A stretch of 64,000 nucleotides of DNA from Cytophagales bacterium (GTDB lineage: Bacteria > Bacteroidota > Bacteroidia > Cytophagales > 172606-1), in the NCBI GenBank assembly GCA_030446715.1, contig JAUJMU010000014.1, positions 43,827 through 107,826 of the forward strand. Direction: 5' to 3'. A program made the translations under genes and the position numbers. Each line of letters opens with the position of its first letter. Within the stretch, counting starts at the first letter, position 1. This document shows positions 56,685-64,000 of this stretch, in pieces. Under the pieces are notes generated by a model. It was not told where the DNA came from, made no database searches, and was given only the letters and a program-made list of their open reading frames with translations.

Positions 56685-58128
56685 CTTCCAGATAAATGAT
56701 CGGTACTTTAATTCCAATCCGGGTGCCCTGGCCCGGCCGCGAATCAATTTTCATGATGCCGTTGATCATGTGCGAACGTTCCTGCATGTTGTTGAGTCCA
56801 AGGTGGGCCACCCCGTTTTCTTCCTCTATCCCGTACAGAAAGCCTTTCCCGTTATCGGCAATGATCAGGTGAATATACTCCTTTTTGGTGACCAGCCGGA
56901 CGGCAATCTGGTCGGCCTGGGCGTATTTGAGGGCATTGTGAATCCCTTCCTGTGCAATGCGGTACAGCCCGATTTCGATGTTTTTCGGTAGCCGGACTCC
57001 GCTGAAATTGGTATTGAAAGATATATTGAAACCCGTATTGTCCGACGTCTGGGTAGTGAGCAGTTTGAGGGCCGAGGCAATGCCGAAATCACTCAGCACG
57101 GCAGGCATCAGGTTGAACGAAATCACCCGGGTCTCGCCAATGGTCTGCCCGATGAGGGTTTTGAGTTCACCGAGCAGTTTCTGGCCTTTCTCCGTAAACG
57201 TGCCGTGGGTACCCATCCTCTCAATGCCCAGCTTTAAGGCCGTCAGCATTTGCCCGAGTCCGTCGTGCAACTCGCGGGCCATCCGTTTCCGTTCCTCCTC
57301 CTGCCCTTCGATCAGGCAGGCCGCCCGCAGTTTCTGCTCACTCATTTGTTGCAGGTGTTTCTGGTTGGCTGCCTCCAGTAACTCCTCCCTGGCTTCCTTG
57401 AGGGATTGATTGAGCCTTACCAGTTCCTGGTTCATTTTAACGGCTTTTGTTTCGGAAGCCAGCAACTGCACGATTGTGTCACGCAGTTTACGCACGGCCG
57501 GGCGGAATACAAGCAAGCCTTCTACGGCCAGTACGAGCAGGGTGAAGCCTCCCAGCAGCAACTCAATGCGCCGCAATTGCGTCACCCTGGCTTTGGCCTC
57601 GTGGTCATACCCGAAAACAATCTGATCCATCAGGGTAAGAAAAATACGTTCGTGCGCCAGAATTTCTCTGGTTTCACGCGCTGGCATGGCGGGGTCTTTA
57701 CCCGTTTCCAGTTGTCTGACGGCGTCGCCGGCCCGGCTCCGGATGGCCTGAAAATGAGGTTCCAGCCGGGCATAGAGCCGTTTGGTGCTGTCGCTGTTGG
57801 ATACTGCAAACCCCAGTTCTTCCCGGTTGCCGTTCCGGAGGGCATGGTGGTATTTCTGCCAGGCGGCCAGGCCTCTCCTGAGCTCATTCAGGTAAACCGT
57901 ATCGGCAGGGGTCGCTTCCCCGTCCGTCAGCAGCAGGAGGTTTTTTACGATCTGCTGGCTCAGGAAACGCTGGCGGCCGGCGTAGTTGATGATGCCGGAG
58001 TCATCCAGCTGATTGTTGAGGGTAAGCTGGATCAGCACCTGGCCCAGCACCGACAGGAACGCAACCGCCGACAGAGCCAGTATGTACAGTCTGGTAAACT
58101 TCCGTGATATGTTGCCGGGATCAGTCAT
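56653..58128 (-). CDS. NarX-like sensor histidine kinase
   Basis: 491 residues. Two membrane helices (about 13-36 and 190-208) flank a periplasmic all-helical domain of about 150 residues that begins NYAGRQRFLSQQIVKNLLLL, the PilJ/NarX-type sensor signature (PF13675-like). NarX uses this region to bind nitrate or nitrite. A coiled-coil linker is followed by a HisKA_3 domain with H288 in ARELHDGLGQML, and HATPase (DNGKGF, GLNNMQER). The gene overlaps its regulator by 32 bases and lies next to siroheme and nitrite reductase genes, which supports nitrate or nitrite sensing (inference). Confidence 0.92.
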   Translation of the reverse strand: MTDPGNISRKFTRLYILALSAVAFLSVLGQVLIQLTLNNQLDDSGIINYAGRQRFLSQQIVKNLLLLTDGEATPADTVYLNELRRGLAAWQKYHHALRNGNREELGFAVSNSDSTKRLYARLEPHFQAIRSRAGDAVRQLETGKDPAMPARETREILAHERIFLTLMDQIVFGYDHEAKARVTQLRRIELLLGGFTLLVLAVEGLLVFRPAVRKLRDTIVQLLASETKAVKMNQELVRLNQSLKEAREELLEAANQKHLQQMSEQKLRAACLIEGQEEERKRMARELHDGLGQMLTALKLGIERMGTHGTFTEKGQKLLGELKTLIGQTIGETRVISFNLMPAVLSDFGIASALKLLTTQTSDNTGFNISFNTNFSGVRLPKNIEIGLYRIAQEGIHNALKYAQADQIAVRLVTKKEYIHLIIADNGKGFLYGIEEENGVAHLGLNNMQERSHMINGIMKIDSRPGQGTRIGIKVPIIYLEDEKNHSVISG

Positions 58129-58153
58129 AAGACCAAAGTTGTAAGTCGGGTAG

Positions 58154-58173
58154 AGACGCCATGCATGGCGTCT
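58154..58173. repeat. perfect 20-base palindrome, AGACGCCATG type
   Basis: Self-complementary AGACGCCATG/CATGGCGTCT, preceded by GTAG. The GTAGAGACGC...GCGTCT form recalls small palindromic repeats common in some bacterial genomes. It opens the intergenic element before the kinase gene's upstream side. Confidence 0.6.
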
Positions 58174-58226
58174 GTATCAGGTAAGTGGTAAGGCCGGCGG
58201 AATCGGATGGATCATGAACAGGGAAA

Positions 58227-58351
58227 GAATGTCGAATGATGAACAAGGAACCGAAGCTCGGCGAAGCCAATGCTGAATACCGAAGTGCTGGTACCGGCCT
58301 CTTTCCTTCATCATTAGAAGTTCAAAATTCCTTGTTCGATATTCGACATTG
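58227..58351. repeat. intergenic inverted-arm hairpin element 6
   Basis: Left arm 58227-58250 and right arm 58328-58351 pair at about 20 of 24 positions (words GAACAAGGAA and TTCCTTGTTC). TTACCACT words follow at 58389-58430 and run into the cobA 3' end. Lies between two minus-strand genes. Confidence 0.62.
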
Positions 58352-58386
58352 ACTTCATCCGGCATTCAACAGCGGCAGCAAGTCTT

Positions 58387-59151
58387 TCATTTACCACTTT
58401 GCACTTTCAACTTACCACTTGCCAGCAGCCATTCCGGATGCAGTCGCACTACCTCGCCCACCACGATAATGGCGGGGTTTTCCAGACTCCGCTGCCGTAC
58501 CTCCTCCACAATGGTGGAAACGTTGCCCAGGGCTGTTTTCTCCCCTTCCCAGGTGCCGCTCTGGATTACCGCTACGGGAACATCCGCTTTTCCAAGTCCT
58601 CTGTAAATATCCATGATCTCCGGCAGGTGCTTCATGCCCATCAGGATGATCACCGTGGCCGAAGACTGCGCCGCTTTCCGGATGTCTTCCGGCAGGGCAT
58701 GGTGGCGGGTGGTGCCGGTTACCACCCAGAAACTCTCACTGACGCCCCGGCAGGTCAGGGGAATCTGCTGCAGTTCCGGAACGGCAATGCTGCTGGAAAT
58801 TCCCGGCACTACTTCCGTGGCGATGCCGAACTCCCGTGCGTAGCAGATTTCCTCGTAACCCCGGCCAAATACGAAGGGATCACCGCCTTTCAGCCGTACC
58901 ACGTGGCCATGGTGCAAGGCATGATGGACGATGAGTGCATTGATGTCCGGCTGCGAAAACTCACACCGGCCCCGCCGCTTGCCGACAAAAACTTTCTGCG
59001 TGGCCGGGGGAGCATACGCAAGCAGGTCGGGGTGTACCAGGGCATCGTACAGCACTACGTCTGCCTGGGCAAGCATTTTTACCCCGCGGAGGGTAATCAG
59101 TTCCGGATTTCCGGGGCCGGCTCCCACCAGCGTAAGCCTGGGCTTGGACAT
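58387..59151 (-). CDS. cobA: uroporphyrinogen-III C-methyltransferase
   Basis: 254 residues. Methylates uroporphyrinogen III twice to precorrin-2, the entry to siroheme, needed by the neighbouring nitrite reductase. Signs: LVGAGPGNPELITLRG (SAM-binding), YDALVHPDLL, VRLKGGDPFVFGRG and EVVPGISSSIAVPE. A single-domain form without the CysG dehydrogenase part, so oxidation and chelation need another enzyme not in this window. Start: the ATG at 59190 is less likely than 59151. The last ten residues (SGKLKVQSGK) are encoded by the TTACCACT-type repeat. Confidence 0.95.
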   Translation of the reverse strand: MSKPRLTLVGAGPGNPELITLRGVKMLAQADVVLYDALVHPDLLAYAPPATQKVFVGKRRGRCEFSQPDINALIVHHALHHGHVVRLKGGDPFVFGRGYEEICYAREFGIATEVVPGISSSIAVPELQQIPLTCRGVSESFWVVTGTTRHHALPEDIRKAAQSSATVIILMGMKHLPEIMDIYRGLGKADVPVAVIQSGTWEGEKTALGNVSTIVEEVRQRSLENPAIIVVGEVVRLHPEWLLASGKLKVQSGK

Positions 59152-59432
59152 AAAATCTGATGTAAAAGGGTGTGCAATAGAAAAATGCAATTTGGTATAC
59201 TATTATTTATATAAGTATTTATACTTAAATTATTTTTAAGTAATATATTTTGAGTTTTGAAAAATGACTCTTATTTTGGACTTACAATTTCAGAATATTA
59301 TTTGTTTTTAAAAAAGTAAGTTAGAATTAAATGCTGAAATATGAATGAAGTAACATTTTTTATAAAAGTATACCTAATATTGAACTGAGTATAATTTAAT
59401 CTCATTTACTGTTCGCGCTTAACTGTAATGAT
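59152..59432. promoter_or_regulatory. AT-rich divergent region, cobA and nirB
   Basis: 281 bases, very AT-rich compared with neighbours, including a TAAGTATTTATACTTA palindrome (near 59210) and similar TATA/TACTT words at 59360-59390. No clear FNR or Crp site. The same kind of AT-rich sequence lies at 63756-64000, upstream of the TrpD2-like gene. Confidence 0.45.
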
Positions 59433-61916
59433 ATGGATGTCCTGGTTATCGGCAATGGAATGGCAGGCTACAAGTTCTGCGAAAAGATGTTGTACAAGTC
59501 CAATCCGCACTCGGTACGCCTGACCGTTTTCGGCGAAGAACCCCGTCCGGCCTACGACCGGGTACACCTGAGCAGCTACTTTTCGGGCACCTCCGCCGAA
59601 GCGCTGATGCTGGCCCCTGCCGGCTGGTACCTGGACAACGACATTGATCTGCATACCGGTGAACTGGTCGTGGCAATTGACCGGGAGCGTAAACTGGTGA
59701 CTACCCAGCACGGCAAAACGGCTGCCTATGACAAGCTCATACTGGCTACCGGTTCAGCCGCGTTTGTTCCCCCGATTCCCGGCACCGAAAAAGACGGCGT
59801 ATTCGTGTACCGCACCATAGAAGACCTGGAGGCCATGACGGCCTATGCCCCCAAAGCCCGGAGAGCGGCGGTCATCGGCGGCGGGCTGCTGGGCCTGGAA
59901 GCCGCCAAAGCTGTCCTCGACCTCGGCCTGGAAGCCCACGTGGTGGAATTTGCACCCCGCCTGATGCCCCGGCAACTCGACGAAGCCGGCTCCCGCGTCC
60001 TTCAGCGCAAACTGGAAGCGCTGGGCATCGGCATTCACCTGGGCAAAAATACGGCGGCCATCGAAGGCGAAACGGGAATTTCAAGAATGGTATTTACCGA
60101 CGGCACCGCGCTGGAGGTGGATATGGTCATCATTTCGGCGGGCATCAAACCCCGCGATGAACTGGCGGCCAGAGCCGGGCTGGCAGTTGGTCCGCGGGGC
60201 GGCATTGTGGTGGATGACCTGCTCCGCACCTCTGACCCGGACATTTACGCGGTCGGGGAATGCGCCCTGCACAAAGGAATGGTGTACGGCCTGGTGGCGC
60301 CCGGCTACGAAATGGCCGACGTAGTGGCAACCAACCTGACCGGCGGCAGCAAAGTGTTTACCGGTTTTGACATGTCTACCAAACTGAAACTCATCGGCGT
60401 AGACGTAGCCAGCTTCGGCGATCCGTTCTGCGTCTCGGTAGCCCACCACCCGGTTGTGCTGGAAGATTCCGTAAAAGGCGTATACAAGCGCATCAACGTC
60501 AGCGCAGACGGCAGGCAACTGCTGGGCGGGATACTGGTGGGAGAAGCGGAAAGCTACAATATGCTGCTCCAGACGGTTAAAAACGCCCTGCCCCTGCCGC
60601 CGGCTCCGGAAGATCTGATTCTCGGCGCCCGGGGAAGGGGTGACGGAGGCAGCAGCGTGATGCGCCTGCCCGACGAGGCCCTGATCTGCTCCTGCGAAGG
60701 GGTTTCGAAGGGCACGGTCTGCCGCGCCGTTGCGGAAAAGGACCTGAGCGACGTGAAAGGAATCAAGGCCTGCACCAAAGCCGGTACCGGGTGCGGCGGC
60801 TGCCTGCCCATGCTTTCTGACCTGCTCACCGAAGCCCTGAAGGCGCAGGGCAAAACCGTCCGGAAAACCCTCTGCGAACATTTTGATTACACGCGGCAGG
60901 AACTGTTTGACCTGATCAGAGTGAAGGGCATCCGCGGCTACGACCATTTACTGACTGAGCACGGCAAAGGGTACGGCTGCGAAATCTGCAAGCCGGCCGT
61001 AGCCTCCATGCTGGCCAGCATCTGGAACGAGATGATTCTCCGGCAGGCCACGATTCAAGATACCAACGACCGGTACCTGGCCAATATCCAGCGGGGCGGT
61101 ACGTACTCGGTGGTGCCCCGGGTGCCGGGTGGCGAGATCACGCCGGAAAAACTGGTGACCATCGGGCAGGTGGCGCAGAAATACGGCCTCTACTGCAAAA
61201 TTACCGGAGGGCAGCGCATTGACCTGTTCGGTGCCCGCGTGGACCAGTTGCCCGGTATCTGGGAAGAACTGATTGCCGCCGGTTTTGAAAGCGGACACGC
61301 CTACGGCAAAGCCCTGCGGACGGTGAAAAGCTGCGTGGGCTCCACCTGGTGCCGTTTCGGTGTGCAGGATTCTGTGGGCTTTGCCATTGAAATAGAAGAA
61401 CGATACAAGGGGCTCCGGGCGCCGCATAAATTAAAAAGCGCCGTTTCGGGCTGCGTCCGCGAATGCGCAGAGGCACAATCGAAGGATTTCGGCATCATCG
61501 CCACTGAAAAGGGCTGGAACCTCTACGTGGGCGGCAACGGCGGCGCCAAACCGCAGCACGCCCTGCTGCTGGCGGCTGATCTCGACAAAGATACCTGCAT
61601 CCGGTACATTGACCGTTTCCTGATGTTCTACATCAAAACGGCTGAGCCCCTGGCCCGCACCGCTGCCTGGCTCAACAAGCTGGAAGGCGGCATTGACTAC
61701 CTCCGGGACGTGGTCGTGCACGACGCCCTGGGGATCGGCGCGCAACTGGAGCAGGAAATGCAGGGCCTGGTAAATACCTACAGGTGCGAATGGCGGGAAG
61801 TGGTGGAAAACCCGCAGCTCCGCAGCCGCTTCGCCCACTTCGTCAATACCCCCGAACCCGACCCGACCATTCAATTCCAGGAAGACCGCGGGCAAAGGTT
61901 TCCGGTGAAATGGTAG
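59433..61916 (+). CDS. nirB: NAD(P)H-dependent nitrite reductase, large subunit
   Basis: 827 residues. Reduces nitrite to ammonium in the cytoplasm with NirD, using FAD, [2Fe-2S], [4Fe-4S] and siroheme. Order: FAD/NAD-binding domains (1-about 300; VIGNGMAGYKF, AAVIGGGLLGLEAA), a BFD-like [2Fe-2S] domain (near 415-490; CSCEGVSKG, CTKAGTGCGGC), then the sulfite/nitrite reductase ferredoxin-like and siroheme domains (about 545-800) with C-x5-C (CVGSTWC) and C-x3-C (CVREC) ligands of the [4Fe-4S]-siroheme centre. All key ligands are present. The stop lies at the edge of hairpin element 7. Confidence 0.97.
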   Translation: MDVLVIGNGMAGYKFCEKMLYKSNPHSVRLTVFGEEPRPAYDRVHLSSYFSGTSAEALMLAPAGWYLDNDIDLHTGELVVAIDRERKLVTTQHGKTAAYDKLILATGSAAFVPPIPGTEKDGVFVYRTIEDLEAMTAYAPKARRAAVIGGGLLGLEAAKAVLDLGLEAHVVEFAPRLMPRQLDEAGSRVLQRKLEALGIGIHLGKNTAAIEGETGISRMVFTDGTALEVDMVIISAGIKPRDELAARAGLAVGPRGGIVVDDLLRTSDPDIYAVGECALHKGMVYGLVAPGYEMADVVATNLTGGSKVFTGFDMSTKLKLIGVDVASFGDPFCVSVAHHPVVLEDSVKGVYKRINVSADGRQLLGGILVGEAESYNMLLQTVKNALPLPPAPEDLILGARGRGDGGSSVMRLPDEALICSCEGVSKGTVCRAVAEKDLSDVKGIKACTKAGTGCGGCLPMLSDLLTEALKAQGKTVRKTLCEHFDYTRQELFDLIRVKGIRGYDHLLTEHGKGYGCEICKPAVASMLASIWNEMILRQATIQDTNDRYLANIQRGGTYSVVPRVPGGEITPEKLVTIGQVAQKYGLYCKITGGQRIDLFGARVDQLPGIWEELIAAGFESGHAYGKALRTVKSCVGSTWCRFGVQDSVGFAIEIEERYKGLRAPHKLKSAVSGCVRECAEAQSKDFGIIATEKGWNLYVGGNGGAKPQHALLLAADLDKDTCIRYIDRFLMFYIKTAEPLARTAAWLNKLEGGIDYLRDVVVHDALGIGAQLEQEMQGLVNTYRCEWREVVENPQLRSRFAHFVNTPEPDPTIQFQEDRGQRFPVKW

Positions 61917-62033
61917 TGGTCAGTGATTAGTGGCAAGTGGCTAGTGGTACGCGGTAAGCGGTAACTTACAGACCTCTGCTTACCACTGTCCACTTACGCC
62001 TTACCACTTACTTACGACTTATCACTTATCACT
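61915..62033. repeat. intergenic inverted-arm hairpin element 7
   Basis: Left arm 61915-61964 of AGTGGT/AAGCGG words, right arm 61980-62033 of TTACCACT/ACTTATC words, roughly complementary along their length. It begins in the nirB stop codon and ends 15 bases before nirD. Confidence 0.68.
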
Positions 62034-62048
62034 TTAACTGATACAGCC

Positions 62049-62417
62049 ATGAACACCATCACGACTGATATTACATGGTTCAGGGCCGCCCCGGTGGAGG
62101 CGTTTCCCGAAAATGGCGGGGCCTGCATAAAGTTAGGGAATGACCAGATTGCCGTGTTCAACTTCACGGCCCGCAACGAGTGGTACGCCTGCCAGAACCT
62201 TTGCCCGCACAAGATGCAGATGATCCTCTCCCGGGGCATCATCGGCGACACCTGCGGCGAACCGAAGGTAGCCTGCCCCTTCCACAAGAAAAATTTCTCC
62301 CTGACCACGGGCGAAAACCTCAACGGCGAAGACTACCGCATCAAAGTTTACCCCGTAAAGGTGGAGAATGGGGAGGTGTTTGTAGGAGTGGGAAATGAAA
62401 TAAGTGACCAGTGGTAA
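62049..62417 (+). CDS. nirD: nitrite reductase small subunit, Rieske type
   Basis: 122 residues. Rieske-like partner of NirB. Both ligand pairs are kept: C52-P-H54 (CQNLCPHKMQMILSRGII) and C76-P-F-H79 (VACPFHKKNFSL), so it could carry a [2Fe-2S] cluster, which some NirD proteins lack. No signal, cytoplasmic. 132 bases after nirB, the gap being filled by a hairpin element. The last residues (SDQW) are encoded at the border of element 8. Confidence 0.95.
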   Translation: MNTITTDITWFRAAPVEAFPENGGACIKLGNDQIAVFNFTARNEWYACQNLCPHKMQMILSRGIIGDTCGEPKVACPFHKKNFSLTTGENLNGEDYRIKVYPVKVENGEVFVGVGNEISDQW

Positions 62418-62508
62418 GTAGTAAGTAGAAGCCTGTAAGTTACCGCGTTCCACTTACCACTGGCAACTTACCACTTACCACTGTTCTCACTTACCACTAA
62501 CCACTTTC
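62402..62508. repeat. intergenic inverted-arm hairpin element 8
   Basis: AGTGGTAAGT words (left) and ACTTACCACT words (right), with a perfect 12-base stem (62408-62419 with 62452-62463). It covers the nirD stop and the last six codons and stop of the convergent TrpD2-like gene. Confidence 0.7.
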
Positions 62509-63755
62509 AAACGACTATTGACCCATTCCGCCCCGCTGCCGTACAGGGCTTTTGCCAGGTTCACGCGTTTGTCGAAATCTTCGTTGCCGGTATGGCCGTT
62601 GTCGGTAAACAAATGGATCAGGGAAAGATTGTCTTCGGGGCGCAGCGGCTCCACCACAGCGTCCTGGGCGGAACGGAAAGCGGCGAATTCTTCCGTGTCG
62701 GCGGCAATGGTGTGGGTTTTCCAGGCCCCGTCCGGTTGCCGGGCCGCGCAAAGGATGCCGCTGGCCCGGGCGACCGAAGGTGCCAGGGTGCCTTCAAGGC
62801 CCCTTTTCAGGACGATCACGCCGGTAAAGCCGGTCATGCCGGCAAGGGTGATCATCTTCTCCAGGTAGGTGATGTGAAACACGGAAGTAATCAGGATGGA
62901 GGCGCCGCACGGGTTGAGCACCTTTTCCATCGTAGCCAGAAAGGGCCGCTTCAGCATCCGGCGACGCCGCTCGGTCCAGGCATCGAGGGCCGGAGAGAAA
63001 TCCTGCTGCCGGAGCGCCCAGCCGTAAGGGGGCAGAGGCTGAAGGAGTTGTTCGTTCCTTTCAAGGTAGGAGCCGGGCAGGGCGTTGTACAGGCCGGGCA
63101 GGTTAAGGCCCAGCTTGGGTCCGCCGGACCGGCCGGTTGTAGAAACGACTGTGTAACCCTGCTCCCCTAAAAACTGCGCCAGCAACGGGGTAATCAGGTA
63201 GGAATGCTCCACGCCGTCGAAGGGTTCGGCCAGTTGGATAAGCGGCCGGGGCGGGACAACGCGGGTGCGGAAGCCCTCCGTGTACGTCTCTTCCGCGGCC
63301 CGGATCAGGCCCTGGTATTCCTCGTCTGTCTCGTACCGGATGCGCAGCATACTGGCGGCCATGCCCCGGTAGGCCTCACCGGGCAAATCAGACAAAAGAT
63401 AGTCGCCCAGCTGTTGCGCCCCGGCGGGGTCAAGGGTTTCTTTACTGAGTATTTTTACTCCTGTTTCACTTAAATGTTCAGGTGTGTCGCCGCACAGCTT
63501 CCGGTAGAGCCTGACCGGGTCCGTCAACGTGCCTTCCCCCAGAAATTCTTCCAGCCGGTATTCGTGCGGGGCTACGCCTTTGGCCATCAAAGCCCCGAAG
63601 AAAACGCCCATTTGCAACGGATCGGCCTTTCCTGACTGCAACTCAAGCAGGATGTCCGTGACGAGTCCTTCGGGCAGATCCTTGCTTCCGTGTTTCCCGA
63701 TCCCGATGAACTGAATGCCCCGGCCCAGGGCGGTTTCCCGGTATTGTTCTTCCAT
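62487..63755 (-). CDS. TrpD2-like glycosyltransferase-fold protein
   Basis: 422 residues, related to anthranilate phosphoribosyltransferase (glycosyl transferase family 3 fold; TrpD2/YbiB type). The N-terminal helical domain is visible (LPEGLVTDILLELQSGKADPLQMGVFFGALMAKG), and the second domain has STTGRSGGPKLGLN in place of the TrpD glycine-rich KHGN loop, so anthranilate activity is unlikely. YbiB binds nucleic acid; the function here is unknown. It is convergent with nirD, which fits a nitrogen-related context but is not proof. The last six residues (KVVSGK) are encoded by repeat words. Confidence 0.85.
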   Translation of the reverse strand: MEEQYRETALGRGIQFIGIGKHGSKDLPEGLVTDILLELQSGKADPLQMGVFFGALMAKGVAPHEYRLEEFLGEGTLTDPVRLYRKLCGDTPEHLSETGVKILSKETLDPAGAQQLGDYLLSDLPGEAYRGMAASMLRIRYETDEEYQGLIRAAEETYTEGFRTRVVPPRPLIQLAEPFDGVEHSYLITPLLAQFLGEQGYTVVSTTGRSGGPKLGLNLPGLYNALPGSYLERNEQLLQPLPPYGWALRQQDFSPALDAWTERRRRMLKRPFLATMEKVLNPCGASILITSVFHITYLEKMITLAGMTGFTGVIVLKRGLEGTLAPSVARASGILCAARQPDGAWKTHTIAADTEEFAAFRSAQDAVVEPLRPEDNLSLIHLFTDNGHTGNEDFDKRVNLAKALYGSGAEWVNSRLKVVSGK

Positions 63756-64000
63756 AGTATGCTTTTTTCCAAAAATAGGATAAAAATTGATTTTATTCTT
63801 CTTGTCTATATACAGGTATTTACAAAAATTACCTCCATTCTAGGGGTTGGTTCAGACAAAAAATAATATTTCTACAAAAAGTATCCCAAGAACTGGACTC
63901 GTATTTTTAAATTAAGTATAATTACTCAAAATTAGTATCTGAATCCGAAGGTGGTGCATTCATTAAACAAAACTTTGTAAAAATATAATTTTTCTTATTA
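63756..64000. other. AT-rich upstream region, no gene seen
   Basis: 245 bases at the right edge, strongly AT-rich, with TAAGTATAATTA and CAAAAATTA words similar to those before nirB. It should hold the promoter of the TrpD2-like gene and perhaps of a divergent gene beyond the window. Confidence 0.4.

Overview
The window looks like chromosome of a Bacteroidota bacterium, most likely order Cytophagales (a Spirosoma-like lineage). The reasons are several formylglycine-type sulfatases, carboxypeptidase-regulatory-fold TonB receptors, GSCFA and GH3 proteins, LytS/LytT regulators, almost no Shine-Dalgarno sequences, and promoter-like TAnnTTTG boxes before several genes. This placement is inference; no rRNA is present. 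No tRNA, CRISPR array or intact insertion sequence was seen.

Layout. 1-10 kb: a co-directional carbohydrate locus of four sulfatases, a GH13 alpha-amylase-family enzyme and a GH36-like alpha-galactosidase, all exported or lipid-anchored, open at the left edge; it ends at a strong hairpin. 10-14 kb: a two-repeat lipoprotein, then an ECF sigma factor overlapping a membrane-anchored beta-barrel protein. 14-18 kb: a decayed island with a frameshifted lipoprotein gene, an IS3-type transposase remnant and a TonB receptor with at least four frameshifts. 18-21.5 kb: a LytT/LytS pair and a secreted repeat protein. 22-26 kb: divergent CPA2 and CPA1 cation/proton antiporters. 26-30 kb: a Tat-exported oxidoreductase, a formylglycine-enzyme-like protein without the catalytic cysteines, galU and a small lipoprotein. 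30-38 kb: glnS, a YggS-type PLP protein, GH3, a LysE transporter, a VapC-type toxin-antitoxin pair and a BatA-like VWA protein. 38-48 kb: an intact TonB receptor, a large modular secreted protein, a histidine kinase broken by one in-frame amber codon, and a GSCFA protein. 48-56 kb: rpsF-rpsR-rplI, surE, ribBA, sppA and folK. 56-64 kb: a NarX/NarL-like two-component pair, cobA, nirB, nirD and a TrpD2-like protein, a set that fits siroheme-dependent nitrite assimilation.

The most unusual feature is a family of intergenic elements from 27.5 to 62.5 kb. Each is a pair of opposed arms made of degenerate short words (for example AAGTGGT against ACCACTT, or TTGAATGG against CCATTCAA) that would fold into long imperfect hairpins. 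They sit downstream of stop codons, between convergent genes and also inside operons (rpsR-rplI, nirB-nirD). In two genes (cobA and the TrpD2-like gene) the element runs into the coding sequence and supplies the last codons. None was seen in the first 26 kb. I do not recognise a described family for them.
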